64,000 nucleotides of DNA from Prolixibacter denitrificans (GTDB lineage Bacteria; Bacteroidota; Bacteroidia; Bacteroidales; Prolixibacteraceae): the NCBI RefSeq assembly GCF_003014495.1, contig NZ_PYGC01000014.1, positions 44,282 through 108,281 of the forward strand, given 5' to 3'. The notes beneath the pieces were generated by a model. That model ran no database searches. It saw only the letters and a program-made list of their open reading frames with translations, and was not told where the DNA came from. Shown here piece after piece: positions 7,193 to 19,447 of this stretch. Position 1 is the first letter of the stretch. Each line of letters starts with the position of its first letter. Made by a program: the position numbers and the translations under genes.

Positions 7193-8434
7193 ATGAGCCT
7201 GTTAAAAACCTTCAGGGTAGCCCAAACCCAACCGGTGCACCCCATCACTTTTATGTTCCTGTACATGCCATTTGGAATTTTCAATGGCTTCATCAGTGTG
7301 ACCATGGGATTTCTGTTAACTAAGGCTGGCGTTTCGTTGGCCGGTGTTGCCTCGATTGTTTCCCTCCCTTATTTGCCCAACATTCTCAAATTTCTGTGGG
7401 CTCCGCTGGTCGATACCACTCTCACGGTGAAAACCTGGTACCGTATCGCGAACGTAGTGACCGTAATTGGTATTTTGGCAACGAGTATCACCCCGCATAA
7501 TTCACACTTTCTGCCGTTGCTGATGGTCATCGTTTTTCTAACCGCCGTAGCCAATACCAATATTGCTATGACGACAGAGAGTTTAATTGCGCAGGAGGTG
7601 CCCGATGAACATAAAGGGCGCGCCGGAGGTTGGTTGCAAGCCGGAAACCTGGGCGGCTTCGGTGTCGGAGGCGGTGCCGGAATCTGGCTGGCGGAAAGAA
7701 TGCCGGCTCACTGGATTTCGGGAGCCGTTATCGCGCTCGTCAGTCTGCTATGCGGGCTGGGGTTACTATTTCTGAAAGATCCAGCTCCGTTTCAACGGGA
7801 AGAAACGTATGTGAAGACGATTGGAACACTTGGCAAAGAGATTTGGGTGCTGGTGAAGTCGAGGGGCGGGTTTTTAGCGCTAGTCCTCTGTTTCCTCCCC
7901 GTTGGTTCGGGTGCAGCTTCGAATTTATGGTCGTCAATTTCCAGTGATTGGCATGCCTCGCCGGATGCGGTAGCCCTCGCTGTAGGATTTGTAGGCGGTG
8001 TCGCTTCGGCCGTCGGTAGTTTGTTGGGCGGATGGATTTCCGATAAAATGGACCGGAAGAAAGCCTATATTTTATTCGGCTTGCTGGAAGGAGGCGCGGC
8101 ACTCCTGATGGCGCTGAGTCCCCGCACACAACTGATGTTTATGATTTGGACGACCATCTATGGAATCACGGTAGGTTTAGCCTTTGCCGGATTCAGCGCG
8201 TTTGTTCTGGAAGCTATCGGAAAGGTCGGGGCAGCCACCAAGTACAACTTCTTTGCAGCTCTTTCGAACATTCCCATCTATTCGATGATATTTGTGGATG
8301 AATGGGCGCACAACAGATGGAGCTCAACCGGTATTTTGACGGCGGAAACCGTGATGCCGGTCTTGGGAGCCATCATATTCATATCGGTGTTATTTTTTGC
8401 CAGAATGAAGCCGGAAACCGTCAACAGAGATTGA
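7193..8434 (+). CDS. MFS transporter, AmpG-like (PAT family), 413 aa
   Basis: About 12 hydrophobic segments with the short loops of the major facilitator superfamily. Early motifs (FGIFNGFISVTMGFLLTKAGVSLAGVASIVSLPYLPNILKFLWAPLVD, then AQEVPDEHKGRAGGWLQAGNLGG) match the AmpG/PAT group, which carries anhydro-muropeptides or acyl-CoA, normally for cell-wall recycling. The length is typical. The ATG at 7193 follows a 390-base gap containing extragenic palindromes, so it probably has its own promoter. It converges with the SulP gene across another palindromic repeat. Substrate is not certain; some family members import other compounds. Confidence 0.7.
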   Translation: MSLLKTFRVAQTQPVHPITFMFLYMPFGIFNGFISVTMGFLLTKAGVSLAGVASIVSLPYLPNILKFLWAPLVDTTLTVKTWYRIANVVTVIGILATSITPHNSHFLPLLMVIVFLTAVANTNIAMTTESLIAQEVPDEHKGRAGGWLQAGNLGGFGVGGGAGIWLAERMPAHWISGAVIALVSLLCGLGLLFLKDPAPFQREETYVKTIGTLGKEIWVLVKSRGGFLALVLCFLPVGSGAASNLWSSISSDWHASPDAVALAVGFVGGVASAVGSLLGGWISDKMDRKKAYILFGLLEGGAALLMALSPRTQLMFMIWTTIYGITVGLAFAGFSAFVLEAIGKVGAATKYNFFAALSNIPIYSMIFVDEWAHNRWSSTGILTAETVMPVLGAIIFISVLFFARMKPETVNRD

Positions 8435-8593
8435 ATGCGATTTATTCAACTCGCTTCGGGGTTGATGCGTTAACGCGAATTCCCAATCCCCCAATTGGAT
8501 TGGGGGTGATGAATATTTATCCGGCGTTGCCGGAAATAAATAAGGAGACAGCATTAGGCTAAAGCCATGGGCAATTCAGGCAACTCTTTGCGT

Positions 8594-8713
8594 TCATCCC
8601 AGCGGGATGACATGTTGTTAGAAAACGAATCATCAATCGAACGTACGACCCCAGCCGGGGTCGAATGGATTTCCCGTCATCCTATTCTAACAATATATGA
8701 CTCCTCCGGAGTC
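8594..8713. repeat. Composite nested palindromic repeat between convergent genes
   Basis: Perfect hairpins at 8594-8610 (TCATCCC/GGGATGA, loop AGC), 8646-8663 (CGACCCC/GGGGTCG, loop AGCC) and 8699-8713 (GACTCC/GGAGTC, loop TCC). The middle one is bracketed by a 9-bp inverted repeat, TTGTTAGAA (8615-8623) and TTCTAACAA (8685-8693). A further small stem, CCGGC-GTT-GCCGG, lies at 8521-8533. The layout resembles a REP/BIME-like mobile intergenic element. It fills the 303-base gap between the converging MFS and SulP genes, where no gene is seen. Confidence 0.7.
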
Positions 8714-8737
8714 CGGCCATTAAGTATGCAAAGGCAA

Positions 8738-10267
8738 TTACAGCTTATTCACCGCCACCTTGTAATGCGGATCTTCCAGCACGTTGACGTCGATAATCTG
8801 CTCAGCGTTTTTCAGCAGGATTTTGCAATCGGGGCTCAGGTGTTTCAGGTGAATCTTCTTCCCTACTTTCAAGTAGCGTTCCGTCATCTTATTCAGCGCC
8901 TCAATAGCCGACATGTCGACTACCCGGCTTTCAGCAAAATCGATAATCACCTCATCCGGGTCGTTCAATACATCAAACTTTTCGTTGAAAGCAGTGACTG
9001 AACCGAAGAACAGCGGGCCATAAATCTCGTAATGCTTTACTCCGTTGTCATCGGTGTATTTCCGTGCCCGAATGCGTTTGGCATTGTCCCAGGCAAACAC
9101 CAGTGCTGCAATGATGACACCAATCAGAACCGCTACTGCCAGGTTATGGAAGACAACTGTCACCAACGTCACCATTACCATCACTAAGATATCCGATTTC
9201 GGCATCTTATTGAAGGTTTTCAAACTGGCCCACTCGAAGGTACCGATGGCGACCATGATCATCAATCCGGTAAGCGCTGCCATGGGTAGTTTTTCAATAA
9301 TTCCGGCACCAAACATGATAAACACCAGCAACATCACCGCAGCCACAATCCCCGACAAACGGGCGCGGGCTCCGGAGGAGATGTTAATCAGGCTCTGGCC
9401 AATCATGGCACATCCACCCATACCGGAAAAGAGACCGGTCAGGAAATTGGCCGTTCCCTGCGCAACGGCTTCCTTGTTACCGGAACCACGCGTCTCGGTA
9501 ATCTCGTCGATGATATTCAGCGTCAGCAAACTTTCAATTAAGCCTACACCAGCGACGATCGCCGCATAAGGGAAAATGATGGAAAGCGTTTCGAGCGTAA
9601 GCGGCACCTCCGGCAGATGAAACGGTGGAAATCCTCCCTGAATGGAAGCAATATCACCTACCGTCCGGGTATCAATCCCCAACGCCGTCACGATTCCAAA
9701 AATAACCAGGATAGCAGTCAACGGGGCCGGAATGGCTTTGGTGAGTTTGGGCAGTCCCCAAATCACCAGCATCGTAACGAAAACCAGTCCCAACATGGTA
9801 TACAGCGGTGTTCCGGTGAGCCAGTGTCCGGCATTGTCTTTAAACTGGTGCAGCTGCGACATGAAGATGATGATCGCCAGCCCGTTGACGAAGCCGAAAA
9901 TCACCGGGTGTGGAACGAGACGCATCAGTTTTCCCAACTTCAACACACCGGCCAATATCTGTATAATCCCGGCCAGGATAACCGTTGCCAGTACGTACTC
10001 CGGTCCATGTGTTTTGGCCAGTGCCACAATCACCACAGCAACAGCTCCGGTGGCACCGGAAATCATCCCGGGCCGTCCTCCCAGAATCGACGTAACGATG
10101 CCCATAATAAACGCGGAATAGAGCCCGGTCAGCGGCGACAGACCAGCAATAATGGCAAATGCAAGTGCTTCGGGAATCAAAGCCAGCGCCACCGTTAGTC
10201 CGGACAGGACTTCGTTTTTATAATTTACTTTTTGCGTTAATCCAAACAGATTAAGATACTTCTCCAT
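8738..10267 (-). CDS. SulP-family anion transporter with STAS domain, 509 aa
   Basis: The N-terminal 390 residues form the SulP/SLC26 membrane core: GLTVALALIPEALAFAIIAGLSPLTGLYSAF with the conserved early helix, then VGLIESLLTLNIIDEITETRGSGNKEAVAQGTANFLTGLFSGMGGCAMIGQSLINISSGARARLSG, the central signature of this family. Residues about 405-505 are a STAS domain (EVIIDFAESRVVDMSAIEALNKMTERY). The family moves sulfate, bicarbonate or other anions; substrate cannot be told from sequence. The ATG at 10267 is clear. Its 3' end is followed by a palindromic repeat and then the convergent MFS gene. Confidence 0.9.
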   Translation of the reverse strand: MEKYLNLFGLTQKVNYKNEVLSGLTVALALIPEALAFAIIAGLSPLTGLYSAFIMGIVTSILGGRPGMISGATGAVAVVIVALAKTHGPEYVLATVILAGIIQILAGVLKLGKLMRLVPHPVIFGFVNGLAIIIFMSQLHQFKDNAGHWLTGTPLYTMLGLVFVTMLVIWGLPKLTKAIPAPLTAILVIFGIVTALGIDTRTVGDIASIQGGFPPFHLPEVPLTLETLSIIFPYAAIVAGVGLIESLLTLNIIDEITETRGSGNKEAVAQGTANFLTGLFSGMGGCAMIGQSLINISSGARARLSGIVAAVMLLVFIMFGAGIIEKLPMAALTGLMIMVAIGTFEWASLKTFNKMPKSDILVMVMVTLVTVVFHNLAVAVLIGVIIAALVFAWDNAKRIRARKYTDDNGVKHYEIYGPLFFGSVTAFNEKFDVLNDPDEVIIDFAESRVVDMSAIEALNKMTERYLKVGKKIHLKHLSPDCKILLKNAEQIIDVNVLEDPHYKVAVNKL

Positions 10268-10476
10268 GTCAAATTTTTAATCATACATTTCCTTGCCGGA
10301 GCCATTCAGCCCGGAGCCGATTTCTACGTAAGTGCATGGATTTAATTCGTTAGATGGTGATCAGGTCAGGTTTCTTTCTTATTTAGAACGCGCAAAAATA
10401 AGAATATCCCACTCATTCGCAACAAGCGGGATATTATGTAACGGTAAAGGTTTCCTTCGCTTTTCGTTACCGGAAA

Positions 10477-10508
10477 CAAAAAAGCCGGCACTCAACGAGT
10501 TACCGGCT
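10477..10508 (-). terminator. Rho-independent terminator for lgt
   Basis: On the minus strand the hairpin AGCCGGTAACTCG..GTGCCGGCT (10483-10508) is followed by TTTTTT (complement of 10477-10482). It sits 8 bases after the lgt stop codon at 10516. Confidence 0.8.
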
Positions 10509-10515
10509 CCATATT

Positions 10516-11328
10516 TTAATTTTCGTATATCTTCGGCGGTCGCTTTAGTGCGCGAACCACCAATATGATTCCTGCTAAGACAAACGGGATACTGAGCAGC
10601 TGTCCCATATTCAGCAACATATGTGCTTCGAACGGCTCCTGATCCTGCTTAATGAATTCGATGAAGAAACGGGCGGTGAACACACAAATGAAGAATACGC
10701 CTAACAGAAAGCCGGGACGATTCCGCTTATCATCCGTTTTAAAATACATTCGCCACAGCAAGATAAAAGTCCCGAGGTAACAGAGTGCTTCGTAAATCTG
10801 CGTCGGGTGTTTGGCAACGGTTTCGCCGTTCCGCTCAAAGATGAATCCCCAGGGCAATGAAGTCTGTACTCCGTAAATCTCTGAGTTCATCAGGTTACCG
10901 GTACGAATAAGTACTGCCACCAGCGCTACCGGCACCACGAGGCGATCCAGCGTCCAAAGCATCGAGCGTTTGGTAACAAACCGTGAATACAGCCAGATGG
11001 CAATCAGGATACCGATGGCCCCGCCATGACTGGCCAGACCGCCGTGCCAAACCTTCAAAATTTCCCACGGGTGCTGTGAATAATAGTCCCATCCATAAAA
11101 GAAAACATGTCCTAAACGTGCGCCGACGACCGTGGCGATAATCACGTACATAAACAGACTGTCGAGCCACTTTTCGTTGGCATTTTCAAACTTGAACATC
11201 TTCTCCATGATGTAATATCCCAACAAAAACCCGGTAGCAAACAGAAGTCCGTACCAACGAACTGACAACGGGCCGAGATGGAAAATCTCCGGATTTACAT
11301 TCCAATGGATGAACAGGAACTCATTCAT
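10516..11328 (-). CDS. lgt: Prolipoprotein diacylglyceryl transferase
   Basis: Lgt transfers diacylglycerol from phosphatidylglycerol to the lipobox cysteine of prelipoproteins at the inner membrane, the first step in maturing the many lipoproteins encoded in this window. The sequence has the family's membrane segments and diagnostic stretches: GARLGHVFFYGWDYY, WHGGLASHGGAIG with the essential His-Gly region, and the Lgt signature RTGNLMNSEIYG. The C-terminal half has FFIEFIKQDQ. Length (270 aa) is normal. The gene lies 71 bases downstream of secA on the same strand and ends at a strong terminator, so secA-lgt may be co-transcribed. Confidence 0.95.
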   Translation of the reverse strand: MNEFLFIHWNVNPEIFHLGPLSVRWYGLLFATGFLLGYYIMEKMFKFENANEKWLDSLFMYVIIATVVGARLGHVFFYGWDYYSQHPWEILKVWHGGLASHGGAIGILIAIWLYSRFVTKRSMLWTLDRLVVPVALVAVLIRTGNLMNSEIYGVQTSLPWGFIFERNGETVAKHPTQIYEALCYLGTFILLWRMYFKTDDKRNRPGFLLGVFFICVFTARFFIEFIKQDQEPFEAHMLLNMGQLLSIPFVLAGIILVVRALKRPPKIYEN

Positions 11329-11399
11329 AGTATGTGCACATTAAAAGTAAAAGCAGCAAGTTGCCCCTGCTGCCATATGAAGAACTAATTTATTTTCGT

Positions 11400-14726
<3,327 letters not shown>

Positions 14727-14863
14727 TATATCTTGTTCTGTTATTTTTTATGTTTACTTCTATCGCGAATCACTCACAAATTAAACTAAAAGTTGCAAGT
14801 ATTGAAAACAATCCTTGCTTTTTTCAGCGAGTGAAATTCCCCAATTTTTTGCCATCACAGAAC

Positions 14864-14897
14864 AAAAAAAGGAGAATACCGCCAAGGGCACTCTCCT
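14864..14897 (-). terminator. Rho-independent terminator for ferritin gene
   Basis: Minus-strand hairpin AGGAGAGTGCC..GGTATTCTCCT (14871-14897) with a run of seven T residues (complement of 14864-14870). It ends the ferritin transcript before the secA promoter region. Confidence 0.8.
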
Positions 14898-14991
14898 CTT
14901 TACGAAATCAATATTTTCGGATGTAAAATCGCGATCGGATCAATTTCCCGCAAGATGGCAGATTTGCCTGACGGGAATTGTTTATCAAGAA

Positions 14992-15504
14992 CTATGCCCC
15001 GGCTGTCGGATCTGTAAATGAACGGTTGCCCATTTCCCGATCCATCATCAGCAGGCCTTGTCCTTCGCCGTTGATCATCTTCAGATTATTCAAAATCTGA
15101 TCAACTGTATTCTCCTCTTCAACCTGTTCGTCGAGGAACCATTGAAGAAAGCTTTTGGTAGCATGATCCGATTCAGCGATAGCTATATCCATCAGTTTAT
15201 TAATGCGTTCCGTAACGCTTTGCTCGTGAGCCAGCGTCTTTTCATACACATCGATTACATTATCGAACTCAGCCGGAACTTCAGCAATCGGGTCCAGAAT
15301 TACCCGTGCTCCCCGGTCGTTCACGTAATCGAAAAATTTCTGTGCGTGCGCCAACTCCTCCTTGTATTGAACCTTCATCCAATTGGCAAAACCTGACAAA
15401 CCGACAGCTTCGAAATAAGCCGACATGGACAAATAGAGGTAAGCCGAATGAAATTCAGCGTTAATTTGCTCGTTGATTGCTTTATTAACTGCTTCTTTCA
15501 ACAT
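14992..15504 (-). CDS. ftnA: Bacterial non-haem ferritin, 170 aa
   Basis: A four-helix iron-storage protein that oxidises Fe(II) and stores Fe(III) in a 24-subunit shell. The ferroxidase ligands fall where they do in E. coli FtnA: Glu17 (NAEFHS), Glu50 and His53 (KEELAHAQ), Glu94 (AHEQ) and Gln127 (DEQVEEE). Length is normal. The ATG at 15504 is followed by LKEAVNKAINEQINAEFHSAYLYLSM. The gene has its own terminator and a TATATTTG box about 35 bases upstream on the minus strand, so it is likely a single-gene unit. Confidence 0.95.
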   Translation of the reverse strand: MLKEAVNKAINEQINAEFHSAYLYLSMSAYFEAVGLSGFANWMKVQYKEELAHAQKFFDYVNDRGARVILDPIAEVPAEFDNVIDVYEKTLAHEQSVTERINKLMDIAIAESDHATKSFLQWFLDEQVEEENTVDQILNNLKMINGEGQGLLMMDREMGNRSFTDPTAGA

Positions 15505-15537
15505 GATTAATTGATTTAAGGTTTATATATCCGAACC

Positions 15538-15545
15538 CAAATATA
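15538..15545 (-). promoter_or_regulatory. Possible -7 box (TATATTTG) of the ferritin gene
   Basis: The minus strand reads TATATTTG, a full match to the Bacteroidota -7 consensus TAnnTTTG, 34 bases before the ferritin ATG. No good -33 TTTG is seen at the usual distance. Confidence 0.35.
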
Positions 15546-15588
15546 CAAATAATCAGGCGGGCGCCCAGCCACGTTGGGAACGCATTTA

Positions 15589-16815
15589 TTAACTCATCCG
15601 CGCTTTCAGACCGTCTGCCAGCGTACTCAGGAACTGCTCTGTTGTCAGATAGTGTTCCGGTTTCAGGTCCTTGCCGTGAATAGCCAGTGCCAGGTCTTTT
15701 GTCATTTTGCCTGATTCAACGGTATCAACGCAAACTTCTTCCAGCGTATGACTGAATTTGATCAACTCTTCGTTGTTGTCAAGGCGTCCGCGGAATGCCA
15801 GACCACGCGTCCATGCAAAGATGGAAGCAATCGGGTTGGTTGAAGTCGGGTTGCCTTTCTGGTGTTCACGATAGTGACGGGTAACCGTTCCGTGAGCAGC
15901 TTCTGCTTCCAGAATATCACCCTCCGGAGTCATCAGCACGGAAGTCATCAGACCGAGTGAACCAAATCCCTGAGCAACGGTATCCGACTGTACGTCGCCA
16001 TCGTAGTTTTTACATGCCCAGATGAAGTTACCGTTCCATTTCAATGCCGATGCCACCATGTCATCAATCAGACGGTGCTCGTAAGTGATGCCAGCTTCTT
16101 CGAATTGTTTCTGGTAATCTTTTTCATAAATATCCTGGAAGATATCTTTAAAGAAACCGTCATATTTCTTGAGGATGGTATTCTTGGTTGACAGGTAAAG
16201 TGGCCATTTTTTCTGCAGGGCCATTTTAAAACAGCTATGTGCAAATCCGCGAATCGATTCTTCGGTGTTGTACATCGACATTGCCACACCAGCTCCTTCG
16301 AAGTCATATACTTCGTGGGTTACGGGGTCAGAACCATCTTCCGGAGTGAACGTCATGGTCAGCTTACCAGGACGATCGACAACCATATCGGTTGCGCGAT
16401 ACTGGTCACCAAATGCGTGACGTCCGATGACAATCGGGCCAGTCCACTGCGGAACCAGACGCGGTACATTCTTCACGAAAATGGGCTCGCGGAAAATCGT
16501 TCCTCCAATGATGTTACGGATGGTACCATTCGGTGATTTGTACATCCGCTTAAGGCCAAACTCTTCCACCCGCTTTTCATCCGGGGTAATGGTTGCACAC
16601 TTAATCCCTACTTTGTACTTCTTGATGGCGTTGGCTGCATCAACAGTCACCTGGTCGTTGGTAGCATCACGGTGCTCAATGCCCAGGTCAAAATACTTGA
16701 TATCAAGGTTCAAATACGGCAGAATAAGCTGATCTTTAATCATCTGCCAGATAATCCTGGTCATTTCATCGCCGTCAAGTTCTACTACGGGATTGGAAAC
16801 ATTAATTTTGTCCAT
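15589..16815 (-). CDS. icd: NADP-dependent isocitrate dehydrogenase (eukaryote-like type), 408 aa
   Basis: Catalyses oxidative decarboxylation of isocitrate to 2-oxoglutarate in the TCA cycle. The sequence belongs to the homodimeric, mitochondrial/cytosolic-like class: [22 protein letters not shown] at the start, [38 protein letters not shown] with the substrate-binding Ser/Asn/Arg, and [42 protein letters not shown] with the metal-binding Asp residues. Length 408 fits this class and not the E. coli type (about 416 aa, different motifs). The ATG at 16815 is clear. The spacing of 84 bases to the ferritin ATG upstream-in-sequence suggests separate promoters. Confidence 0.95.
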   Translation of the reverse strand: MDKINVSNPVVELDGDEMTRIIWQMIKDQLILPYLNLDIKYFDLGIEHRDATNDQVTVDAANAIKKYKVGIKCATITPDEKRVEEFGLKRMYKSPNGTIRNIIGGTIFREPIFVKNVPRLVPQWTGPIVIGRHAFGDQYRATDMVVDRPGKLTMTFTPEDGSDPVTHEVYDFEGAGVAMSMYNTEESIRGFAHSCFKMALQKKWPLYLSTKNTILKKYDGFFKDIFQDIYEKDYQKQFEEAGITYEHRLIDDMVASALKWNGNFIWACKNYDGDVQSDTVAQGFGSLGLMTSVLMTPEGDILEAEAAHGTVTRHYREHQKGNPTSTNPIASIFAWTRGLAFRGRLDNNEELIKFSHTLEEVCVDTVESGKMTKDLALAIHGKDLKPEHYLTTEQFLSTLADGLKARMS

Positions 16816-16929
16816 GCCTGAATAATTTTTTAATAGAGTAAATTAGATGTTGTACTAAACAAGAATTGACTGGTTTAGTTTGAATTCATTAACATCTCAG
16901 GTTACGGTACATATAGTTTCAAGATTCTC

Positions 16930-18713
16930 TTAACTGTCAAAATCGAGCCCGAACATCTTCTTAAAAAGCGCCAGCGAAGGATTTTCATCCACCATGGCCT
17001 GCCATTTTTCCGAGTCGGAATAAGGCTTACGCGGTAACGCATCATCACCTTCCGCAATCTGAAACTCCACTTCAATCCGTTCGTTCCGCAATGTTCTTCT
17101 CAGGAATCCCAATAATTTGGGTTTCACTTCCAAAACCAGCCTTTCGCGTTGTGTCTCGTTGTCGAGCATGTAATTCACCGTCCAGCCATCACCCAACGAG
17201 GGTTCGCGCGTCGATAACGCCGCATTCAACTGAGGTGCTTCCACCCGCACCACAAACTCTTTCCACACAGCAACCAACTGTTCTCCGGTAAACGGTTGTT
17301 CTTCCGGCTCAGCCGCCTGCGTTGCCTTCTGCGTCACCTCTTTTTTGTATTCACCGGACGAGATATTTCCTTTCAGTGCATTGGCAATCGAAGGTGTTGA
17401 AATGCTGTCCCTTCGTGCCACTCTCCTTGTTTTTACCTTTCCGGGCGAAGTTACCGTCGGCGTATTAACCGGCTTGTTCACCTCGGTTGGTTGACTCCGA
17501 ACTGCACTGCTTTGTGTTGCGGCACCCTGCGGTTTATTAGCTTTCGTTGCTGCCGGTGCCGAGAATATGGGCAAAAGTATAGTTGAAGCTACGCGTTCGT
17601 CAGCTCTTTTTTTTTTAATGCCTCTTCCAGCTGTGCAATACGAATAAGCGCAAGTTCCACCAGGAAGCGTTTGTTCGAGGAAGACTTGTATTGCATGTCA
17701 CATTCGCTGGCCAGCCTCAAGCCTTCCACCAGAAATGGTAAATCACATGCTTTCGCCTGCTGGCTGTATTTCTCTTTGATATCGCCGCCTACTTCGAGCA
17801 GTTCCACCGTCACCTGATCCTTGCAAACCAGCAAATCGCGGAAATGCTGACACAATCCGGCTACAAAATGGTGTCCGTTAAATCCCTTGTCCAGAATTTC
17901 ATTGAAAATCATTAGGACACCTGACACATCTCCTTTCTGAAATCCGTCAATCAATCGGAAATAGTAGTCGTAATCCAACACATTCAGGTTGGCAATAGTA
18001 TCCTGGTAAGTGATATTACTTCCCGAAAAACTTACCACCTGGTCGAAGATGGAAAGAGCGTCACGCATCGCACCATCCGCTTTTTGAGCGATGATGTTCA
18101 ATGCTTCCGGTTCAAAAGTGATTTGCTCTTTTTCGGCCACCGAAGCCAAATGCTTTTCGATATCGGTAATACCAATCCGGTTGAAATCAAAGATTTGACA
18201 ACGCGAAAGAATGGTTGGCAGTATTTTATGTTTCTCGGTCGTGGCCAGCACGAAAATAGCGTGTGCCGGCGGTTCTTCCAGTGTTTTCAGGAAAGCGTTG
18301 AAGGCAGCCTGCGACAACATGTGCACCTCATCGATAATGTACACACTGTATTTTCCAATCTGCGGGGGAATCCGAACCTGGTCAACCAAGGTACGGATAT
18401 CGTCTACCGAGTTATTGGAAGCTGCATCCAGTTCGTGAATGTTGTAGGAGCGATTTTCATTGAATGCCATACATGATTCACAGGTATTGCATGGCTCTGT
18501 TTCAGCAGTAAGATTCTGGCAATTGATGGTTTTGGCAAAAATACGGGCCGAGGTCGTTTTCCCTACTCCACGGGGACCGCAAAACAGGTAGGCGTGCGCC
18601 AGATGACTGTTCCGGATCGCATTCTTAAGCGTGGCTGTAATAGAGGGTTGCCCAATTACTGAGCTGAACGTAAAAGGTCTGTATTTTCTTGCTGAAACAA
18701 TATAATTCTCCAT
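16930..18713 (-). CDS. dnaX: DNA polymerase III tau, made by -1 slippage in dnaX
   Basis: Subunit of the clamp-loader complex. Frame 0 (18713 to 17589, 374 aa; the product would be gamma-like) starts MENYIVSARKYRPFTF and holds the AAA+ ATPase: Walker A GPRGVGKTTSARIFA, a four-Cys zinc site, IIDEVHMLS, and the LSRCQIF sensor. It stops at TAG 17589-17591 soon after a run of ten A. The -1 frame is open from the run through to 16930 without a stop (KRADERVASTILLPIFSAPAA...), adding the Pro/Lys/Thr-rich linker and tau C-terminal domain seen in Bacteroidota DnaX; the joined product would be about 594 aa, the usual length. The upstream in-frame M at 18770 is less likely: homology begins at MENY. Could also be a homopolymer sequencing error. 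Confidence 0.8.
17587..17616 (-). promoter_or_regulatory. Frameshift/slippage signal: A10 run plus hairpin
   Basis: On the minus strand the run AAAAAAAAAA (17616-17607) is followed, after one G, by the hairpin AGCT-G-ACG-AACG-CGT-AGCT (17605-17587), whose 3' arm overlaps the frame-0 stop TAG. In frame the run reads TTA AAA AAA AAA GAG; moving back one base joins it to the open -1 frame. Long A runs cause transcriptional slippage in Thermus dnaX and ribosomal slippage in E. coli dnaX. Confidence 0.7.
17589..18713 (-). CDS. dnaX: dnaX frame-0 product (gamma-like short form), 374 aa
   Basis: If no slippage occurs, translation ends at TAG 17589-17591 after LEEALKKKELTNA, keeping the ATPase and collar domains that are enough to load the sliding clamp. 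This is the reverse of E. coli, where frame 0 gives the long tau and the -1 shift gives gamma; here frame 0 gives the short form. See the entry for the full-length reading and the finding on the slip site. Confidence 0.7.
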   Translation of the reverse strand: MENYIVSARKYRPFTFSSVIGQPSITATLKNAIRNSHLAHAYLFCGPRGVGKTTSARIFAKTINCQNLTAETEPCNTCESCMAFNENRSYNIHELDAASNNSVDDIRTLVDQVRIPPQIGKYSVYIIDEVHMLSQAAFNAFLKTLEEPPAHAIFVLATTEKHKILPTILSRCQIFDFNRIGITDIEKHLASVAEKEQITFEPEALNIIAQKADGAMRDALSIFDQVVSFSGSNITYQDTIANLNVLDYDYYFRLIDGFQKGDVSGVLMIFNEILDKGFNGHHFVAGLCQHFRDLLVCKDQVTVELLEVGGDIKEKYSQQAKACDLPFLVEGLRLASECDMQYKSSSNKRFLVELALIRIAQLEEALKKKELTNA

Positions 18714-18901
18714 AAAAATTCCTCGGGTGCCAGATTTGAAATCCAAATATAGTATAAAATGGGAGACCATTTGTGTCCCGTTTTCGCATAAGTTATCAAC
18801 GACTAAAACAAGCTTCTGGTTTACTGCCAGATGAAAATTACCGGAAGCAACTTTTTACCAGAGTTTATTGTTATTAAATCCGAAATAAAAACTGACAGGT
18901 T

Positions 18902-19447
18902 ATGAAAAAATTCTTTTTGCTCATCTCCATCCTGACAATGACACTCACTACGTTCGCGCAGGAAAAGACCATTTACGATTTCAAGGTAACAGATATTGAT
19001 GGACACCCATTTGATATGGCGTCGCTGAAAGGTAAAAAAGTGCTGATTGTAAATACCGCTTCCAAATGCGGATTCACCCCTCAGTACAAACAACTTGAAG
19101 CCATTTATAAGAAATACGGACCCGACAAGTTTGTCATCGTTGGCTTTCCGGCCAATAATTTCATGCACCAGGAACCAGGTACCAATGCCCAAATCAAGAC
19201 GTTCTGTACCGAAAATTATGATGTTACATTCCCGATGATGTCAAAAATTTCGGTGAAGGGTGATGACATGGCCCCACTCTACCAATGGCTCACGGAAAAA
19301 TCAAAAAACGGAGTGATGGATGCACCGATCAAATGGAACTTCCAGAAGTTCATGATTGATAAAACAGGCCATCTTGTTGGAGTCGCGTGGCCACAAGACA
19401 AGCCTGATTCGGAAAAGATTATCAGCTGGATTGAAAGTAAAAACTAA
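18902..19447 (+). CDS. Exported glutathione peroxidase-family protein, 181 aa
   Basis: A thiol peroxidase of the glutathione-peroxidase fold with an N-terminal signal peptide (MKKFFLLISILTMTLTTFAQ), so it acts in the periplasm. The catalytic Cys is Cys56 in NTASKCGFTPQY; the supporting Trp-Asn are W145-N146 (KWNFQKF). The usual FPCNQF motif reads FPANNF, so the Cys and Gln there are replaced; Cys102 in IKTFCTENY is a candidate resolving Cys, as in thioredoxin-dependent members. The ATG at 18902 is right after a short leader. Its stop codon overlaps the stop of the convergent photolyase gene. Confidence 0.85.
   Translation: MKKFFLLISILTMTLTTFAQEKTIYDFKVTDIDGHPFDMASLKGKKVLIVNTASKCGFTPQYKQLEAIYKKYGPDKFVIVGFPANNFMHQEPGTNAQIKTFCTENYDVTFPMMSKISVKGDDMAPLYQWLTEKSKNGVMDAPIKWNFQKFMIDKTGHLVGVAWPQDKPDSEKIISWIESKN

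Noticed and set aside
16930..17574. A separate 214-aa gene downstream of dnaX
   Set aside because: It begins at a TTG, has no start signal, and its frame runs straight back into the A10 run of dnaX; it is the tau C-terminal part, not a gene of its own.
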